Positions 51,401-64,000 of a DNA stretch of 64,000 nucleotides are shown here, one piece after another. Under the pieces are notes generated by a model, which was not told the DNA's origin, searched no databases, and saw only the letters and a program-made list of their open reading frames with translations. The translations under genes were made by a program, and so were the position numbers. This stretch comes from Lethocerus indicus (taxonomy: Eukaryota > Arthropoda > Insecta > Hemiptera > Belostomatidae): the NCBI GenBank assembly GCA_019843655.1, contig JACDQD010000001.1, forward strand, positions 39,769,392-39,833,391. The letters are read 5' to 3'. The stretch's first letter is position 1. The number at the start of each line of letters is the position of its first letter.

Positions 51401-53775
51401 ATTTCTTTATCATTAAAAGATAACGAAATAAATACAAAGGGTATAGTTTATTCCTTAAGGGATAAAAAAAGAGTGAATTTTCTTTTCATATAAGGAAAAT
51501 GTATATCAATATTTACCAATCAGCGGGTTTTTCTGCCAGTGGGTCTGGAATATGTGTGGGCTCATCTTCAAGCCAGCCGTCGGGAATTTTAACAGATAGA
51601 TCTGGAATTTTCTCTGGTGCATTTTCATCCCAATCAGCAGGCTTGGTGACGGAAAGATCTGGAATTTTCTCCCTGTCATCCCAGTCGGACGGCTTTCTGT
51701 CGGTTGGGTCATCGATTTCAGCAGCTGGGTTCACACTCGGTGTGAAATCTTCAAGTAGTGATCCGTTGTTTAGTAACTACAATAAAATTTAATTTGATAC
51801 AACGCAACTAAAGTTGTAAATTGAATACAATTTAAATATCACCCATTATAAAATCTGTATTTGCAATATGTTTGCATTATTACTAATATGGGGCAAATCT
51901 GACTGGATGCTTATAGAAGAGATGACGGTACTAATGGGATCCAATGGAACAGAAGAGTGGTAAGAGTTTGTTTTTAAGGCTACATTTGATTAAACAATAA
52001 CTTTGTTCAATTATAAATTTAAAGACAAATGCCCTAGTGACAATAATTTGAAATTAAATAAACTTATTCCCTTCTTTTATGGAAGAGATTTTTTTAAATG
52101 CGTTAATTTAAATAACAATTTTAAAATAAGGACTTACTTTTTGGTCTACATATATCTGGAAGGTATTGTCCGGATTCAATACAAGAGTGTAGAGATGAGG
52201 TTTGCGGTCATTAAAATTTTCATCGATTCTATCCTTTGGTTTTTTACAATGTTTTTCCTCAAAACTCCCATTCTTCGGGTTCTTATGTCGAAAAATGAAA
52301 TGCAACTGGAAAAAAAGCGATTGAAATTATTTGTCCTAAACATTATAATTGTTTACAATTGCTGTTGACTTGGGAAGAATTAGAACGCTTACGTTGTGGT
52401 CGCTGCCACACTTGTCTGGCCCGAACATAATTGTGTAACCGGTTTTGTCATGGAAACTTGACAAATCATTTGAACTGCTATCAACCGAAAGAAGCTTTAA
52501 ATATGCTCCGCCGCAGGCTTGCCCATCCTGGAAGAGCACTTCGTACTGAAGAACTAGCGGGCTGTCAGTAAATTCAAAAGGTCGGTTTAACTTGGCAGAA
52601 ATAGCAGCTAATTTATCCTTTGTCTTCAGTACAAGGCCATAATCACCCGGTAAAGAGTCTTTTAACGCTGCTTCCACTTTCCACTCACCTATGGACATAA
52701 ATTCCAGAATAAATCACCATACTGGTTGTATATACTTTAGTTTCTTATATCACTAATTACTCATGAAATTCTACACAACCATTTCAAATGACTAGTCTTT
52801 TTTGGCCAACTTCTAGTTTAAAACACCCAATGTGAGCTTAAAGTGATTAAATATATTGATTGTATTAAAGGTGTCAATTAATGTTATTGTTTGATAAAGT
52901 AACTTGTTCCAATCTATGGGGCATTGACTATTTTACTTCCAATCTATACAATTAAGGTTATCTCATTGGTGGCTATATCTGTTAATAGTCACTTCCCATA
53001 GTGTTTAATAAGTAGGTAGTTACAATTTTTATTTGCTGTTCTTACGTAATAATTGATTGAGGTCATACATTTATTCATTTCCTTTTATTCTTACATATAC
53101 TATAACAACCAATAGTAGCCTGGTAACAAGTCGTAAAAATTAGTGCCAATAAATAAATAATAATAAAACTATCCTGAGGGTCCTAAACTGGAATCATTTC
53201 ATTATTCCTTAAACTTAGAACACAACTTCCTTTAAAATTCAATTCGCACAAAACTTACCATCGTACTTTGAAACTGTTCCATCCAACAGATTTTTCAGTG
53301 CTTCAGATTTGAACCATTTAGATTCAAACTCAACCGGGTCATCGAAAGTTTCCAAGAAATAGACATCACCATTTAGAACTGGAGTTTGATAGAGTACTTC
53401 AGGTATACCTTCTTCACTCTAAAAAAAATGATGGTATGTTACATCAATTAATTAGATCTCATATTCACAAACATAACAACAGAACACAGCGGATTAATTG
53501 TGCTAAATAAGGAACTACTGCTGAGAATGTAGATTAAACTGGCAAATAACTGTAATAAGCTCAAGAATTCAAAGATCTAATTTAATTCTTATTAACTGAA
53601 AACAAATTTTGAATATTAACTTTAATATAAAATATATACAAAATTATAAACTCTATTTGAACAGATTATCTTTTCAGGAATTAGAACAGTTTTATGTGCT
53701 TACCTGACTTCTGTCATTTGCTTTTACAATTGCTAGGGCAAGGACCCAAAAGCAAGACACCGACAATAAACGCAT
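48473..53775 (-). CDS. CNX: Calnexin
   Basis: ER-membrane lectin chaperone that binds monoglucosylated N-glycoproteins through a lumenal lectin domain and recruits ERp57 through its P-arm. Exons in gene order: 53704-53775, 53259-53418, 52393-52688, 52138-52305, 51517-51776, 50652-50883, 50251-50391, 49345-49470 (canonical membrane exon), 48767-48949, 48473-48547; phases agree, giving 570 aa. A signal peptide ([19 protein letters not shown]) starts the protein. The lectin domain shows the paired cysteines in [11 protein letters not shown] and [10 protein letters not shown], and [10 protein letters not shown]. The P-domain has four type 1 repeats (KPSDWDD..., KPADWDE..., IPDGWLE..., KPADWDN...) and then type 2 repeats ([17 protein letters not shown]). 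The membrane helix follows THPWLWAVY. The cytosolic tail is acidic and ends [10 protein letters not shown], matching the usual SPR-R tail. A second 42-codon membrane exon lies at 49630-49755. Confidence 0.96.
49345..49470 (-). CDS. CNX: Calnexin membrane exon, canonical version
   Basis: This is 42 codons, phase 0 at both ends, acceptor ...TTTTAG, donor GTAAAT. It reads [17 protein letters not shown], close to the human PWLWVVYILTVALP segment, and is in frame with the acidic tail exon that follows. It is already included in the calnexin entry. Confidence 0.9.
49630..49755 (-). CDS. CNX: Calnexin alternative membrane exon
   Basis: This exon is also exactly 42 codons and phase 0 at both ends, with acceptor ...AATTAG and donor GTAGAG. 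It reads [20 protein letters not shown]. Aligned without gaps to the canonical exon, it keeps Pro15, Trp18, Tyr21 and Pro28. Its helix is richer in Trp and Tyr and ends with charged WWRVRE. It could replace the canonical exon. If its donor is not used, the frame runs on 26 codons to a stop (…RISPNQ), giving a form without the acidic tail. Inclusion of both exons would add a second membrane pass. Confidence 0.7.
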
Positions 53776-55060
53776 TCTCCTGAAAGCAATTATAACTATC
53801 TCAAAAATTTGTTAACAATAATTACAACTATATAATTATTACTTAATCTTCAAACACTACCCAGAAAATAATAATTCCAATAATACATACATAAAATGAT
53901 ACAATAGAATTCTGAAATACACAATGAAATAGATAATAACATGTTCACATCCAGCGAAATATGATGAGATGCCTAGTTATGTAACATCTCAAGAGTATTA
54001 AATTTAATGGCCACATAATGTATATTGGAAAAGCACATTTTCCAATTGTAACAATTGTAAGCAATTGTAACAAATCTGAATTATAAGGCTTTTAAATGGG
54101 ACAAGGGATGGAAAATTAACTGATAATGTAATGTTAGTTGTGGGCAAAAATTATTACTTTTTAAATAACTCTTTATGAAAATCAATATCCGGAAATATAA
54201 TTACATTACAATTTATAATCTGAACTATGCGTATGAAACAGATTGTATTAAAACAGAATGTATTTTAAAAAAGAGATCTGAACCACTCATAAAAGAGTTT
54301 GAATTTCAAAATGTGACTGACCACCAATAATAATTGGCTTCTAATAATATAACCGCCCAATTAACTCAAAACTTTTTACTACCTCACAGTATAACCTATG
54401 TCTTTGGCTTTCAACCCAGACTTGATAAAGCTACGGCATGGTGCGCTGGCAAATTCAGTACATGGAGAACAACGAATAATGAAATAATAGAGAACGGGTG
54501 TGGATCGATCGAAAAGATAGGAATATTCCTGAAACTTTGTTACACATGGGTGGAAAGGCGAGAAGACTGAAAGACCGGATATTTTCTAGCGAAACACCTT
54601 TCAAACCTTGTTCTTCAGGGCGGAGCTAAAGACGAAAACCGATGACGGAGCGCTTTGCAATTCAGTTTTGAGAATGAGTCCGAAAATCCCGTTGTGTAAT
54701 GTTAGAGCAAATCCGATAAACAAGCAGGCGGACGGCACACTTCAGAGAAATCAATGCTGCGGTTACCGCCTGGAACTGGGCTTTTTCAAATTGCAGAACC
54801 GAGTTCAAAATGATTTCTAACCTTTGGGATGGTGCGAGCGGTCTGGACCGGCGAATTCTAGACTGTAGCCACACTTTAAGTGATATTAACAACCATCTAA
54901 TTAAACTGAACGTTAAACCCTACCTATCCCTGCCACCGGATTACAACGGAACAAGCCAACAGTGTTATCCGTTACGATTCGACCAGAAGTGGAAACAAAT
55001 AAATAACCAAAATAATTTAATTTAATTAAAAACCGTACAAACAAATACGACGAAGCGAAA
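53776..55060. promoter_or_regulatory. CNX: Calnexin upstream region
   Basis: The first coding exon of calnexin begins at an acceptor (GCTTTCAG at about 53780), so at least one untranslated exon lies upstream. The block 54330-55025 has clearly higher G+C than its flanks and overlapping frames on both strands, with no known protein in any of them. I read it as promoter and untranslated exon rather than coding. Confidence 0.35.
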
Positions 55061-55258
55061 GTAAAGCGTCGGATTTTTTATTTACGAATTATTTCTACCA
55101 TATATTATACCCATACAACCCAAATATACGAACGGGCTTTCGAGTAACTAGTGTCAATCGAAACAAACTTATTCTAGTGGAATCGAAGTTCCTGTATTTT
55201 ACAACTTCAAAATAATAATCTATATTATAGCGCGTAATAAAAAACATCTCAGTGTACT

Positions 55259-55263
<5 letters not shown>

Positions 55264-55332
<69 letters not shown>

Positions 55333-55355
55333 CATTTGTAGGATTAACCACCTGG

Positions 55356-55403
<48 letters not shown>
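55264..55403. repeat. Two (TA)n microsatellites separated by 30 bases
   Basis: Runs at about 55264-55327 and 55358-55403 flank a short unique piece (CACATTTGTAGGATTAACC). Confidence 0.95.
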
Positions 55404-55404
<1 letters not shown>

Positions 55405-55924
55405 TTTAGTTCTTAAAAGTAATGTATATTCTTACATAATACTTATATATTTGCTTACTAATACTATTTTAATATTAATACTTAATGTTTTATGTTTGTT
55501 TAAAACAATCAATAGTGAAAACATTGGAGGATAACCATTTTTTTAAAAGTGGAACCCCAATTTTTAATTTAAAACGGTTTCATTCTAGGTTGGAAAGCTT
55601 CTTGTGCCTAATAAGAGTTACACGCAAAACACAATTTTAATACATTAGATAATTAAAACTAATACTGAGTGACTCATTGTAAAAATACGGGTGTCTAACA
55701 TGAGATAGATAACCTTACTTATGAAAACAGAAATTTCCTCATTGTATCCTTTGAGTCTTAAAACTTTTGCAAACTGACTTTTGCTTAAAAAACTGATAAA
55801 GCAGAATATACAACTTAATAAGTAATATATAAAATATTAAAATTGAAAAATAATTCAATTTAGACGATTTACTTAGTTGTTCGTATTAGGTTTTGTACCA
55901 AACTTTTTGCTTATTTTAATGATC

Positions 55925-56390
55925 TACCGATAATATTAGCGCCCGCGTCGAAACTTCCTGTACAGTTATGGAACTACTAGCGCTAATATCGACACTTCAT
56001 CTGCGTTGCTGCCCCCTGGTGGTGATTTACGGAACTACTAGCATAAGTTAATAATTAAAAGTTCAGCGTCAAATTAACTAAAAAGAACTGCCCACATATA
56101 TCTTATGTTTCACTGTCCCAGACATACTTAGGACTATTTTGTCATTCCATTCAAGATGACTATGTATGCATTAAGATAGAAGCAATAAATAGTAAAATAT
56201 GATTGCAGAGATAATGATCATAATAGTGATGCCACCGGTACTTATATCTTACATTTTTGTTTATGCAGACGAAGGTAGAACTATGAATGTAGTGTACCCT
56301 CAAGTACTGTAATAAACATATCTTTAATTACAATTCTGCTTTCTTATGGATGTGAACCCCCTGACCAAGGCTGGGTACTTCAGCTAGTAT
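55925..56390 (+). mobile_element. Possible non-autonomous transposon, Helitron-like 3' end
   Basis: The left part has an inverted pair ATATTAGCGC / GCGCTAATAT (55933-55988) and two copies of GGAACTACTAG (55970 and 56031). The right part ends in CCAAGGCTGGGTACTTCAGC followed by CTAGT at 56384-56388. GCTG...CAGC makes a small stem right before CTAG, which resembles a Helitron-type end (hairpin, then CTRR, then T). Boundaries are uncertain. Confidence 0.35.
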
Positions 56391-56399
56391 ATAATATTT

Positions 56400-59300
56400 A
56401 CTGTTTTTTTTGTTATAACCCATTGCTTCTTAAAAGTAAACGTCATTCTACTTATAGTTTCAGAAAAATATTAGACTCATTTTGCTCACTTTAGCAAATA
56501 AAAATATTGATTACTCATGATTTTGTACAATGCTTTGATAGAACACTTTCTGTTGATGTTATGAATTGTACAGGTATGAAGGGTAAATTTCAATTATTTT
56601 TTAAATTAATGAAGAAACTGTAGTCCTTCAATTCCTGTAACTTACATTCCCTAAAATGAAGAAATAATTTAGATGAGTAATTCGTTTTTCAGAACCAGTC
56701 ACTAGTCAGTATTGAGAGCAAAACATTCACACATGCAACCTAAAGAGAACTAGAACTAAAAAAAAAGGTTAAAGACTGCCTCTTATTAACAATGTATTAG
56801 CTTTATCTTCTATTAACATAATTTGTTTAAATGAATTTGTGCTGATGTGATGTGTATGAATATTAACCTGGCAGAAACTGTGCCAAGGTTTTGGTCAATT
56901 ATCATCAGGATAGATTAAGAACTTTATTTCTCTACCAAGTTCCTGTTTTGAATTTCATTAAAAGACTCCAATGGGTCAAAGTGTTTCCTGCTTTAAAATT
57001 TAACCCATCGTGTTATTAATATGTTGCATATGAAAAATAATCAAAATATACATTGGTGTAAGGGTTTCAGTGGCAGTAAGAAGCATAAAGTGAGTCATAT
57101 AATAATATTATGTATAATAATCATTTTGAAATTATTTTGATTTTATTATTCAAGTTAACTTCTAATAAATATTTGTTATGGAACACAATATAGTGACACA
57201 CATGGTAATATAAGGTTATTCATAAAACATCAAACAATACATTATATCTTATTGTAACAGTACTTTATTAAAATTCTTATTCACATAAAACTTGTATTAT
57301 ATAACACAATATCTAATACTATGAGCAACAATATTATGCCATTACAGTCGACACAGACTCAGTCGTAATAATATGTTGAGTAAATAGACAAGAATATTCG
57401 CTCCAACTATATAGGCTCAAGTACCCACACAAAACCAAGTTTTACATCAAACATTTATAGCCAGAGATATTCAAAGCTTTAGACTAACAAAATAGTCACA
57501 TTGAATTCAGCTGAACATGTAACAAGTGGAATAGAGTAGAGAATAGTTAAGTGACCATGTAATGAAGTATTCTATCTAATCGTCATCACAAATATCCAAT
57601 ATAAAAAGTTTCTCATTTTCACACTGAACGTGCAATTATAAATATCTCTGACTACACAATTAGATGCAATGTGGGAAGACTTATTTGCATCTATATTAGA
57701 TAAATTTTAAGCATGCAAAATTGTTATACAAAATTGAAAAAACTAGTAACTCATAAGTTTGAAATATTGATTCCATTAAACATATTATATATGCATAAAT
57801 TGTATTCTTCCTCCGTCATATATATAATATGCATAATTCAGAAAATAAATTTATTTTAAAGTGAATAATAACGAGATGCTTGGGCAAAATGCACAATGAA
57901 AAATGTATATATGGCTGCATGTTTTATGTACACCATATTTTTAATATTTAACTGGGTTAATGGGAGAAATTGATTTTAGATTGTCATTATTAGGGGGTGT
58001 GATTTCACACATTGACCTTAATACACTGATTCAGGAGCCAAGTACCTAAAAGTACAGTAGAAATGCTCATATGTGTATGCACATGTATACACAAATCACT
58101 CAAGATTGTAAATGATTTAAGTTGAAGCTAATTGACACAAATTTTTTTATACTGAATAAGAATATATGTAATGCATTTTACTCTAAAATTAGAAGCACTA
58201 TTACAATAATGTTTATGGATAAAAACTATTACCATAGATTTGTTTATGAATAAATTACAATACAATCAATGTATGAGCTAAAGAGATGTATAGTATATAT
58301 TATAAATTTATTTAGTATATATAAAAGTTATTTATATGTTCTCTAAACTACAAAGTTGGCATACAATGTATGGTTTATTTGGATTCCTTTTCAGTATGCT
58401 ATTAACAGGATTATTATTCTCTCTTGTAAACACTCAATCACACACTCTTTCTCCCTCCCTCCCTCTCTCTTTCTCTTTCTCTCTAACACACTCACACATA
58501 TACATACACAAATTATAATAAGAAGTAAATTGTAATTTAAAGTTTAAGTAATCACCCTAAATTACTTCAAACTTTCACAAATAGAAAATTCATCAAATGT
58601 AAAAACAATTAATTTAAAGAAAAAATTTAATTGTAAAATATTTGTTGGCATTATTTATTCATATTGCAATTATCAGTATGTTATGAAAATAGGTACTTGG
58701 GCCCCTAAACTCAGTGTAACATCAAGTACGGTTTTCTTCTAAAAGTTCTATTTACAGTGAAGATATAGTGTTCTACAAAGCATCAACACATAAGCACAAT
58801 AATATTGTGGCTATAAAATAACAGCACCACTATGGGATATGGTGTTAATTTACACTGCATTGCCTATACAAATTCACAAATATATTCAAGTGCAATATTT
58901 CCAATGCAATATTCTTTAGATGTCATAAAAATGTCCAACATTCCATTTACTATTATTAAAATTTTATTTTGAAAAAAAACACTATCCCCAACATTTACTT
59001 CATGTTTGAGATATATTTGTACATATTAACCCTTTTATATCTAAATTGATCCTACTTATTTTATGTACTATAAAAAATATATAAAAAGTATTTCAGTACC
59101 CTGCATGGGTGGCCAGTGTATTATTATATTAAAATGAGTAATGTTCTTATTGTACCACCTAAATAATCTCTAACAGCATTCATATATAAATGCAAAACAC
59201 GTAATTTGTTACATAACATATAATTTTCATGCAACATTGCGTTATAATTTTTTTTTAATATCTACAGTAATCAAAAATGAAATACTGTTTGTAGCATTAA

Positions 59301-62300
59301 TATTCTATAATTTAATTGTTCATGCGATATGGAGACAAAAGTTATGTTAAAAAGTGAAATCTATTGTTCCCTAAGATTTTCTTAAAATTATTTTCAAATA
59401 TAATTTGAACACAAGTTTCTTATGATACGCATGATTTGTGTTTCATTTAACATTTTTAAAACCGATATTAAATATCATAACAATAATAAAATTTAACAAG
59501 TTATGCGATATATAAGATAAATGAAGTATATGTTGGGAATAAAATGCAAAAATCATGTAATTATGTTAATTATTAATAATATCTCTTTGGGTTAAACTTT
59601 TATGTTCTATAAAGTAACATCATTTTCAATGATTTTAAAACATGACTAACTTTTGAAGATATAATATAAATATTTCTGTACAATAAATAACTAAGATAAC
59701 AGTATATAAATATAATAAATCTAAAATATTGTACCTGTTACATTTGGCACAATTATTAATTTGTATAATAATATAACTACATAACTCAATTTATATAAAA
59801 TAAATTTAATATCACGTTTGGTAGGCAATACAGTGCTCACAAATACTGAGGTCACCTCCTGTACCAGCCTTGCTGGTAGTAGAGTGTACTGAGTTCATTC
59901 TACTTACACTTACCCGCCTTATAAGAATAAAGTTTAACCACATCTTTACTTCAACCACATTATCCAAAATGACTGTTCATTACAGTTTTCCCAGCCAGTT
60001 ATTCCATTGAGATTTTTTCTTTTTCCATTTAGACAGGAACATAAGGAAGGGAACATTTTTGGTAGATTTAAAAATGTACTTTCGTGTACTAAATTTAAAA
60101 CCAACATAAAACTGCAATTTTTTCATACATTCATACATTTCATACATTGCAATTTTTATTAAGGAGAGAAATAAATTTCAAAGGATTTGAAATAAGACTG
60201 GAGGAACTGGCTGAAAACTATTTGGACTAATTAAATATTCGCTTACAGACACTACCAACTGTGACTATCTGCCACCATTTTAACAGCGCTTCGATGAGCG
60301 ATTTTAACAATTTGTAGGCACGAGCAATACTTTTTATAAATGTAATTTATTACAAAAAGAGACAAAATTTGACCATGACAACACTACTTGAAAATACTAT
60401 AGCAAATACAATGAAAATCTTTATTTGATTTATATAATACTTTTTGTAGAAAACAAACAGAAAGCTGTTGTCATAAAAGTATTGTTTTCTTTTAGTTAAA
60501 TAAATATAATTTATTGCACATGCAGACTAATTAATTTTGTATTAAGTACTTATTATTATTTTACTCTGTATCATGTTTTTTAATAATTTTTTGATTTTCA
60601 ATCGTAGGGCCATTCTTCAAAACATTGTATGCAGTAAATCTTCTGCTGACATGCATTTCGCATAATTTGAATTCTGTAGATATTGAAAATAAATTGTTTG
60701 ATGTTTCTAAATAAAATAATTATATAAATTGTTTACTTTCCAAGTTCCAAATTTAGTTTCTAAGTTGGTTCTATATGAACACATGTATACTCCTGATTAT
60801 ATATATTCTAAAGTTATAAGTTTTGATAATCTACAATGATTTTATTTTCATTATTATTTTCTAAACAATCAATCACAATTATTCTACTGTCATTATGTAA
60901 ATTGCTTACATTATATAATAAATTATTCAAATCACTTCAAAAAAATGTACTATCTCATCTATTAGTTTTATTGGGACTGAGATTGTTTAGATACTACAAA
61001 TTACTTTTTATTATGACCCTACTGTGTTGTCATGCCCAAAGTGCAGCTGCTATAATTTATTATTAATTATTGAATAAAAGTTGTTATCGGTGTTGTTTCA
61101 AACCATGTCAATTCTACATTCTTTAACAAAGTAATGACCAGTGTAACTGTGGTTTCAATAGTAGCAAAAGTTATGTAATAATAGCTTATGTATAACGGTT
61201 AATCGCATCACCTAAAATATCTTCTATATTAACAAATTTCAATAAGAATTTCCCCCAATCTTAAAAATTAAATAAAATATATCAATTCTAAATTCCAAGT
61301 AATAAATAATGGCATAAAGCTGTCACACTTGAAGCGAACATTTTATGTGCTTCAATTCAGAACATGTAAAAACACCCAATATATTATAACACTTGAAAAC
61401 CATTTCACAACAATTATCATATTGACATATAATATACTCACAAAGGATATAAAACTATTATTACACTTCCAAATTTAGGGAAAATTCTTAAGGATTCATA
61501 AGAGCTAGGCAATTTATGCTCATATCGATATGAATATTGAAAGTATTCAACCAACGTGTTTTCATAAAAAACATACCTTTTTGTTTTTAAAAACAAACGC
61601 CAACTTGACGACACTTTAGCGCATCGTAAATTCGTTAACAGTGAGAGGGAGTATAATTTGTGATATACTTGACTACTTAGGCTAGTTTACTACTAGTACG
61701 TATCAATATTATAAATATTTATTAAATTTCGACGAATTTCTCACAATATTTGGAAGAAATGAATAGTTACAATAATATATATTTTATTACCCGTTATATA
61801 CAATTAAGTCAACAATATTTATAACTAACTATGTATAGGAATGTCTATATTTCTTGTCTTTTACTTCTTCCTGTACGCCATGGAAGTAAAAGTATGATGT
61901 AAGAATTATTTGAAAATAATTACGGCAGTAAAACCCATAAATGACAATAATCCATTTTACGATTATTTACTGTTACCCAATAGGAAATAGATAACATTTA
62001 TGAATGTCTTAACACTTTACCGGCCGCATATTTGGCATAAAACATTTGTCTTTTGCAGAATGGAATATATCACCATATTGATGGAACATTTGCATTTTAA
62101 TATACATTTAATTACTAAACTACCAGTTATTTCTCATGCAAATAATTAATCGAATTATAGTAATAATACTGTTTATTATTATTTTTTCTAAGATGGTTTT
62201 CCAATATAAAAGAACTGGGAATTTTATAGCTTTATACCCAGACATTATCATAAGAGTAAACATGTCATATTACTTTCAAAAGCCAATCTTCACTGTACCG

Positions 62301-62650
62301 AGTGTCCATAAAATTAATTTAATTCGAGATTAACTCATTTATACGCGATACAAAAAATCCTTACAATTTGTGAGCGGACGATAAACTGTTAAAATGATCG
62401 TTTAGATTTTTGCCACAAATATACTTAGGAAATTTATTTTATACTGTCGTAGTAGGTGATACTTGGAAACAGATAATGTATAAGAAAGTTGTAAAAAATA
62501 ATCGTAAAATTTTATCGCACATATGGAATATATATGAGGGAACCAACTGGCAAATTGGACTGCTTTGGAAGACTTAAGCAAATTCGGCAGCACGCTAGTT
62601 TGTTCTCCCAACCATATTACTTCCAGGGCGTGTCAGGTCAGATAGTTAAG
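56400..62650. other. Large AT-rich intergenic region
   Basis: I found no exon that I can support over these 6 kb. The frames present are short and have random AT-driven composition. Positions about 56713-56738 repeat a piece seen near 1092. A pyrimidine run and CA steps lie at 58440-58510. The right end should hold the 3' untranslated region of the nicotinic receptor gene. Confidence 0.5.
58438..58510. repeat. (CT)n / (CA)n microsatellite
   Basis: A polypyrimidine tract of CTCC and CTTT steps is followed by CACA and TACA steps. Confidence 0.85.
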
Positions 62651-63940
62651 TTACGTAACAATGATATGGGGAGCTGAGAATAAAACTGCAATTGTGGCAA
62701 TGACAGTGAACAATGTAAATACAATTAGGCACAATCTGTCGACGACCATTGCAGCGAACTTCCAATCGTTAGTCACTTCGGCCGCTTCGTCTTCCTTACG
62801 CAATTTGTCTGTTATCATCCTCAGTTCTTTCAGGATCTGGCCCAGCTCACGGTGGGGACCTAGACATGAGGAAACCATGCCTTGTGGGTGTATTACACTT
62901 CCTGTCACACTGCCTACACATTGCAAGTTAAAAAAAATTAAGTTAACTCAATTACCGTGCTATCAAATATTTGACCTAAAATAAATATTACCTAAAAAAA
63001 AGAAAAAAATGATATAATCAAGTTTCAGGATAGATTGCTACTGTGGTTTGGGTCCGTGTAAATATCAGAAAAAAGTTTACCCGTCAATCATATCCCCAAA
63101 GAAAATCTTCAATTGTGTCTTTCTTAAACAGTAGAAGATACTAGTTAATTTATATAAAATGATTAATTGATGTACCTTATAAGAAATAAAGAAAAAATGC
63201 ATATTGGCGGTAGCAAGATTGCGCTCTATAAATATAAAAAGAAGATTTCCCAATAAAAAAGAAAGAAAGATCATTTTCCTGGTAATGCAAATCATGAAAT
63301 ATTATAACTTGTTTTAATTTAAATTTTAAGGTTAGTTTTTTATAAAAGGCGATAAATTAATAATTATGTAAATATTAATTAACTATTTATTGATTAACTA
63401 ACATTTCAAAACTGGTGTATTTAAAATGTAAAATCTTAAACACTAATAAGGCACTAGGTACACAGAGAAGACACAGATGAGGCCAAAGAGTTTTAGGAAC
63501 TATGTTAATATATTTCTTTTTTTAGTTTAAAATATCGAAATTAGAAATATTTTAATTTCTCAAACCAATAAATATTTATTTTATTTAATAAAAAGTAAAT
63601 ACTATTTCAGTTATTTACAATATTTAATATTAAATACAAACTTCAAAAATATCCAATAACTAATCAGTAAAATTAGTAAATGATTTAGATTAAATTAAAA
63701 AGCATTTATTTTACCTTCTTCATGTGCTCTAATAAATGTATGACTAGAGGCTTGCAGAGGGCCATGTCTGAAGTCATCGTCAATATCTAGAACATTGGCA
63801 AGAAGACTTTTAGATGACCTCTCCTTAAGTTCTAGTGTATGCAACTGTACTGCTTTACGTGGATTGTCTCCATTTTCACTGTGACCAGGTCGCCTCATAC
63901 GCAGAAGGCATGGTAACCAATGCAGAAATACAATTTTAAC
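62651..63940 (-). CDS. Nicotinic acetylcholine receptor alpha subunit, C-terminal part
   Basis: Subunit of a cys-loop cation channel at insect central synapses. Only the last two coding exons are in the window: 63715-63940 and 62651-62913; the gene continues past the right edge. The first exon begins in the cytoplasmic end of M3 ([19 protein letters not shown]) and carries the loop signature [20 protein letters not shown] of insect alpha subunits. The second carries the pre-M4 amphipathic helix ([12 protein letters not shown]...DEAAEV), then [20 protein letters not shown] and the M4 end [12 protein letters not shown]. The ligand-binding domain and M1-M3 are outside, so the exact subunit (alpha1 to alpha4 type) cannot be fixed. 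The splice joins GAA G to GC AGT in frame. Confidence 0.93.
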
Positions 63941-64000
63941 CTGTAGAAAACAGTTATTGATATATTATAATCTAAAAGTCAATATCGACTAATAAAACAA

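Noticed and set aside
54334..55025. Three overlapping plus-strand open frames upstream of calnexin
   Set aside because: They are short and have no recognisable domain or consistent splice sites. The higher G+C of a promoter region explains the open frames.
60836..61066. 76-codon Leu-rich open frame in the right intergenic region
   Set aside because: Composition follows from AT-rich DNA; there is no homology that I can see and no start or splice context.

Overview
The window is AT-rich (roughly 70% A+T) eukaryotic nuclear DNA, almost certainly from an arthropod and most likely a non-dipteran insect. Every recognisable gene is broken by GT-AG introns. The nicotinic receptor fragment at the right edge carries the M3-M4 loop signature ([20 protein letters not shown]) that I know from insect alpha subunits. 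POMGNT1, which Drosophila lacks, is intact. I assembled exons by hand from splice sites, reading-frame phase and family knowledge; nothing was aligned by computer.

Layout: 1-2959, no gene seen, microsatellites and repeat debris. 2960-10887 (-), apoptosis-inducing factor (AIFM1), 14 coding exons, 633 aa. 11768-16990 (+), tafazzin, 4 coding exons, 266 aa. 18940-27108 (-), POMGNT1, 14 coding exons, 658 aa. 27825-29681 (+), protein O-glucosyltransferase 1 (POGLUT1/rumi), 6 exons, 398 aa. 29700-32100, transposon debris and a decayed tandem array. 32806-38636 (-), an unrecognised 13-exon gene for a low-complexity, probably nuclear protein of about 480 aa. 38.7-43.0 kb, diverged local duplications. 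43111-43805 (-), MANBAL/UPF0239 small membrane protein, 86 aa. 44455-44870, a young MITE with 110-bp inverted repeats and a perfect 9-bp target duplication. 44972-45420 (+), a compact two-exon gene for an unrecognised 109-aa protein. 48473-53775 (-), calnexin, 570 aa, with two candidate alternative exons for its membrane helix. 55-62.6 kb, a large AT-rich interval with repeats. 62651-63940 (-), the last two coding exons of a nicotinic acetylcholine receptor alpha subunit that continues off the right edge.

Three head-to-head gene pairs are visible: AIFM1/tafazzin (both mitochondrial), POMGNT1/POGLUT1 (both protein O-glycosylation in the secretory pathway) and MANBAL/the 109-aa gene. Their intergenic gaps are about 0.9, 0.7 and 1.2 kb, the last including the 0.4-kb MITE, so shared bidirectional promoters are plausible.

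The most interesting observations are: (i) two equal-length, same-phase 42-codon exons in calnexin that both encode the transmembrane region and look mutually exclusive; (ii) the intact MITE inside the MANBAL/109-aa promoter; (iii) the unrecognised 109-aa gene; (iv) the unrecognised 13-exon gene; (v) a POGLUT1 without a KDEL-type ER-retention tail; and (vi) a duplication of the MANBAL 3' region.
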